Assembly (NCBI GenBank): GCA_000444245.1
Contig: ATSW01003483.1
Location: 1-23,163, forward strand
DNA length: 23,163 bases
From: Botryllus schlosseri
Taxonomy: Eukaryota; Chordata; Ascidiacea; Stolidobranchia; Styelidae
Reading direction: 5' to 3'
Positions 11,201 to 17,200 of the stretch are shown piece by piece. Each line of letters opens with the position of its first letter. The stretch's first letter is position 1. The position numbers and the translations under genes were made by a program. The notes under the pieces were generated by a model. That model worked only from the letters and a program-made list of their open reading frames with translations. It was not told where the DNA came from and ran no database searches.

Positions 11201-14200
11201 AACTGAGTGGTTCAGTGGTTCTCAACAGCCAGTCTGCCTCAACAAACATTTTTCAACATTATTATTGTTATTAATTATGCTATATATCAGGGTTGTAACC
11301 ATGTCACAAGGTTCCGAGCCGCAAGTCAATTTCCCTTTTACGGTTTTGACTCGAGTCGAGTCAAGTCATTTTAAATTCACCACCGAAGCAAGTCCGAGTG
11401 CAAGTCAGCCAGCAGAGGGTCGAGTCTGAGTCATGTGATTATGACCCGAGTCCAAGTCGTTGTGTTGACTGCTCAGTTTCCGGTTAACGTCCTGTTAGAC
11501 CCACTTTTTATAACTCTGTTTGTTGATATCGAATGGTTCACATTGAATTTTCTGACTTTTGGCAGTTTCTGGTCACAATTTCAAGTACCATTCTGGATAG
11601 ACGAAATCCCAATAGCGTGGTTACTCCGCTATTTTTCAAAATTACGATGAAATGGCGGTCTTGGCTGTTTGAGTCTCGAGTCATATGACTTGGTTCGAGT
11701 CGTGCGCAATGAATCGTGTCCAAGTCGAGTCAATACGCAGATTGACTCAAGTCGAGTCATTTCCGGATTTTGAGAAAATGACTCGAGTCAAGTCGGGTCG
11801 TCAGAAAATCGTCGGACTCGAGTCCAGTCAATACAATCCTGCTATATATATTATAATGATAATAATGTGTATGTTGTTCTCGATTGCAAAATGTAAGAGC
11901 TTGATGGCATGTCCATTAATTAGAGCATTGAAGCACCAAACTTGATGCTTCTGAGAAAGTTCATAATGTAACTCAGAACGCTTTCTGGCATAATATCGAG
12001 GTCATGGTCTACTTATTACTTCCCTAATCTGAGAAGACTTTTTGAACAAAATTTGATGAAATTGCACTGTGCCATTTAGCGACAGTTGATGGTATATGAA
12101 TGTAACACACCGTGAGATCGCTTTTCAAAGGAAACCAGCAGCCATAATTGAGTAGTATATAAAAAATGCAGCAGCAAATTTTTCATTAAATTAGACTTAG
12201 AGGTCCGATGCTTTGTTTTGAGTTGTATGCTTGTGTCAAAATGACATTCCGGGTCAATTTTTATTTTGAAAAATTCTCGGCCTGCTCAATTTATTTTTAG
12301 TACAGATTTAAGTTTACGAGTATGTGAGAATTAGAATCATTTTCAACATAGCACTAACCCATAAGAACTGTGCTGTGCAGTCAACCAATATCAAACTCAA
12401 GATGAACTTTTACATTGTCATACCCCGACAAACCCTTTGTTGCCTATCGATATGGTGATGATATGCGTCCCATAGCATTATAATTCTATGATTGGACCTT
12501 CGAGCTATGTAAACCTGTCATTTCAGAACCGTAATTGCTCCTCTAGATCACTGCGGTGAACCCGTTTCCCATTGTGGCTTAATGTCAGGAATCAGAATGG
12601 CTTTTTGCTGTGGTAACGATCAGACGTGATTGATATGGCACAGGCTGATCGGTTATTGATTGTCACCATGTAAACTGACTTGAGATTGCTACACTATCTT
12701 GAGACAGGACATTGTGAAATCGCGTTGTGGATATCACGTTGATTTATAACTAACTGATGACGCGTCACTGTGATAATACAGATATGTGGAATTTTGTTCA
12801 GAATGGTAGGTAATCCATTGAATGCTAAAATTGATGATAAGTAGATGTGACGTCACTGCTGCAGCGCTGAGATCACATAAGGCTCGTAGCGGACTTTTTT
12901 TATTCAAAATCGCTACTCCTATTTACAGTTGAGTAGAAATTTATGACATCACTTAGACTTCCTCTGGTCACCTGCATATTTAATCTGGACGAATATGTAA
13001 TACACGAATGAGTTTTTTTAATACCCTCCCTTTTAAAATGATGCACCACCCCCTTATTTCGTGGCTAGCCACACCCCTGGTAATCACAGTCGTTATGTTT
13101 GGCGCTGTATTTTTCCAAATTACATTGACCTACCCAACATACGTCAAATATGCGTGTGGGTTTGATAGGCTTCTAATCCAAATTTCAGCTAAGCTATTGA
13201 TTTTCAGTTGATATTGTTACCTGATAAAAGAAAATTGTCTATAATGGTTAGGCTGGATGTAGTTCAAAGATTTCGATATTATTCGTTCCCATGTGCAAGT
13301 CTAGCTAAATACTTGAATATTCATTTCATTCCGATTCCAATGTATCATCTCACACATATTTCATTTCCCTAACCTTTGAATCCTTAATTGCAGCTTTCCA
13401 TACTCTTGAGAATATTATTATTTTGACAAGCGCTGTCATGCATTAAATAAAATATTCTGAAATATGGGGATTTATTTTCGCGATGGCGTGTTGTTGGATT
13501 TTCCGTGTCAGGATACTTACGTGAGGGACCCTGCGTGAACTTGATAATCAGCCTTAGTGCTTTTATCTGTGCTAGGTCGGCCTAGGGCGAACCGTGCGAA
13601 TAGTGTGATACGGCATTGTCATTTTTGACACTATCAATCAAAATCAATTTGTTGACAACAACAGCGCCAGACTTTATTCGTGATTAAAATCTGTATTCTG
13701 AAGTAATCCATTTCAATTTTGCGATGTCCCATGATTTCATCGACACATGTCGATGATAATACTAACTACCTGAGGTATAAATAGCATTCGCCTGATTACC
13801 TCGATCTGATAACCCTTGTGTTATCGAAGCGCGTCCAAATATAGTGTGTGACATTGTTGCTGCGATGAATCAGATGAAATCACTTGATCTATTTTGAAAT
13901 TTTGTGGCTTTTTTGAGTTGAAATTGGCTCTGAACATGTCATGAACTTGGCAGACTATATTGGTACAGTACAATTGAGATATATCCAAAAAATTGTTCGG
14001 CTACATACAGGTTTAGTCCTGTGATGTAACACAATACCTGTCAGTTTTGATATGTTTTGTGTAGCTTAAAGGATACTGGGGATGTTTGAATGTATTCAAA
14101 ATCTCCTACAAGGCTGGATGCGGACACAATGCCACGGATATGTTCCCGATTAAAACAGGATTGTTCCTCGATAAATCATGGAATTTAGCAGTGGTACATG

Positions 14201-17200
14201 TTGATGGTTGGACTATTGATCTGCGCAATGCACTATCTGCCATTATTATCAACACAATCGACTGTAGTCTGACAAACTTGGTATTTGTTTTGCAGATCGA
14301 AAATGACAGATTGGTTGCCGGGCCTTGCAATACTTCTTCAACCGATACCATTTCAAACCGAGTGAGTCTGGATATTTGTTGAGACCTGTCTAGACTGTTA
14401 TCATTGCGTGTTGTTTACATTGATATCTGAAAAATCGTCTGTTTGTTATTGGTTAAATAAGTTGTGCGAACGAGCCTAGGTTTGTCATTATTGGCGTCAA
14501 AATTTAACAATAATGAAATATTCATTGAGATTGTAATGTTGTAGTTTTCGTATCTAGATGTCGCGAATACCAACACATATTCATCCTATTTTGAGCTATG
14601 TGAACACAGTTCAATACATGAACCGTACTTGATCACTGTCATATATACATTGTGTGATAAATCTTGTAATTAAGTTGAAACGGTGAGCTGGCAGCAGGAT
14701 TGTTACGAAGTAAACTATTTTCGGCTATCAAATTTGAGCGATTATAGGTTCATTTTTATCTCTTAACAAGTAATTATTTCTGATTGTGGTTATCGTAAAA
14801 TGCCAAAGTGATTCGTTGCTATTCTGCTACTTCTGTGTAAAATGGATAATTTAAGATGTAATGAAGGTTTTTTTATTACTTTTACTTTCTTATAACAGAG
14901 ATTTAACATGTAGCACTTGTGCAGCATTCTTCGTGAAATAGTGATAACATGGGGCCAGTCAAGGCATATCACAAGGCCTGTAACGTTACACACAGCCCAC
15001 GATAAATTCAGACTTATGTTATACACAGACGTTCAACTTTGCATGGTCTAAGCTAGTTTCGCACAAACGATAGCCATCTTATTGGCATGGCTGTAGGGTA
15101 GCGATATTATAATGCCAATCAATGCATGTTGCGAGACACACAATGCCATGTATAGCCCAAGATGCTGTTCAATGTAAAATATTCAATGGCTTGTGAGTTG
15201 GAATCGAAAACCTGCCTCTGAGTTATTTTATATTTTTCATGGTTGCCACACCATTTAAACGACACTGAAAAACTACAGTTTAGCATGGGACTTTATAACC
15301 CTAAAACTCTGAAATTAACCCTATTCTAGCCCCAACCTAACCTAACCAACACAACCAAAACCCATTGAACCCATTTTTATGCTCATTTGACGCATGCTGA
15401 AGTGACACATGCTTATAAGCCCAAGAACCCCAAAATTACCTACAATTACCTACAAAATTACCTATAAACAAAAAATTTACCCTTAATCCAACCCAGCCCT
15501 AAGACCAACTTCAATCCACATGATCAAGTGTCATATACTGATTTTAGTCCAAAGACCATTTCTCATACATCAAGTTTGAGTCGGGTTATTTTATGGAAGT
15601 GACTCGATACGGGTCAAGTCATTCGAAATCTGTGACACACAGTTCAACACTGTTGGAGCCCTTTGCTGTTAATATATAATATACATAAATGACAATACCC
15701 TTATTTTTCCATTGCAGACCTATGCAAAACGAAGAATTTTTGAAGTAAGCAAACCTTTCCTGATCTGAAATATGCAACTTTGATCCAACCTTCCGCTTTA
15801 TTGTCGCAGGATAATCGTACAAATCCTAGAGCGGGCTATCGCGAACAAAAGCGAGAAAGTGATCGAATGCTTGGCCGGCGTTCGGGACACGCGGGACGGC
15901 TGGCTGCAAATCTTCAGCCCGCACAAAAACGTTTGCAAAGACGACGGGGAGATGTTCGTGAAAATAGTGAGTCCCGACAGCGTGACGCACATGTCACGTA
16001 GCGCTAAACGTGCGGTTTCGTTTCGCAGACCGAGGCTTTGCTCGGGTCGGCAAAGGAAACGCACAAGGTGAAGAGGCTTATGAAAACGGTGGTGCGCACT
16101 TGCTTCGACGCCGTGCTACTGCTGGCGTTACGGGAGAGCCAAGTAATGATTGAGGTGGGGCTTGTTTTCTTTTTAACGTCACAGCAAAGTGGCTGTGTGA
16201 ACGAGAATAATGCAACTGATATCATAGCCTGGTGGATGTATGCCTGGCGTAAGTAGTTGTGAATCGCGACACCAAACTGAATCCTAAATGTATGATAAAG
16301 AAATACAATAACAATTTGTTTTTGTTACTCACACATAAAAGGAAAATATCACAAATTTCACAATTGGATAAGCTAGAAATACAGTGACTCATCTTAAAAT
16401 GTGCCTGCCATAATAGTAATTGGATATGACCAATCTTATCAACTGCAAACCACTGATATTGATATGATCACAAAGTTTGGTTCAATTCCAACCAGTGGAA
16501 GCGGAGTTATTGCCGTCGAAAAATTTGGATTTGAATAAAATAGTATTTACGGTGACCGATTCTTTGTTTATTTATTATAGTTGTGCTCACCGTAAATACT
16601 TTTTTATTCAAATCAAAATTTTCGACGGCAATAACTCCGCTTCCACTGGTTGGAATTGAACCAAAATTGGTGAGGATCGTTTCTATAGACAGCCTAACAC
16701 TTTCATGGGGTGAACAGAAAATTTTCAAATTTTTCATCATTTATTTTTATATAATAAATAAAAACTTTCTTCTCCTGTAGCAAAACGGTTACTGGCTGGA
16801 ACAGAACCAAATTTTGTGTGTAGGTTACCTAACGGTTTAATCAAGTTGCCAGTACGATTTGAGAAAAAAAGTCATTTTTGAAGAGCCCTACTGGACAGCC
16901 ATGGTAATAAAAAACGTCATGCATTACTCACAGTTACAGTTCCAAGCATGACACACTTCTGGAAATCAGGAGCGATGTCGGTTTGTCTTCTTAGGTGTCA
17001 AGCAAAACTGGCTAGATCCATCTTCGACCAGCTGTTCAGCGTTAATGTAGAAGTAATCAAAGCAATAGCTACTATGGTGCGGAGATGATCAAAGTAATCA
17101 GCATTGAGACTCGGGTAGAAGTAGAGGTATCGATTTCCAACATGCGTTAAAAGTCCTCGGGTAATTAGTTTCAAAAAGTGTTGGAGGCGGCTGCTTTCAA

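Larger units (their letters stand above)
10867..14295 (+). other. CMIP intron 11, the longest (3429 nt)
   Basis: Starts GTAAGC and ends TTTTGCAG. It contains the hAT at 11288-11841, a lone hAT-type end at 11213, a possible transposon end near 13016-13080 (CTAGCCACACCCCTGG), and otherwise unassigned AT-rich sequence. Confidence 0.6.

Noticed and set aside
13016-13080. Transposon end with CTAGCCACACCCCTGG
   Set aside because: Looks like a terminal region but neither partner end nor duplication was found, so not listed as an element.
15798-16064. Minus-strand open frame of 88 codons
   Set aside because: Antisense shadow of CMIP exons 14 and 15.
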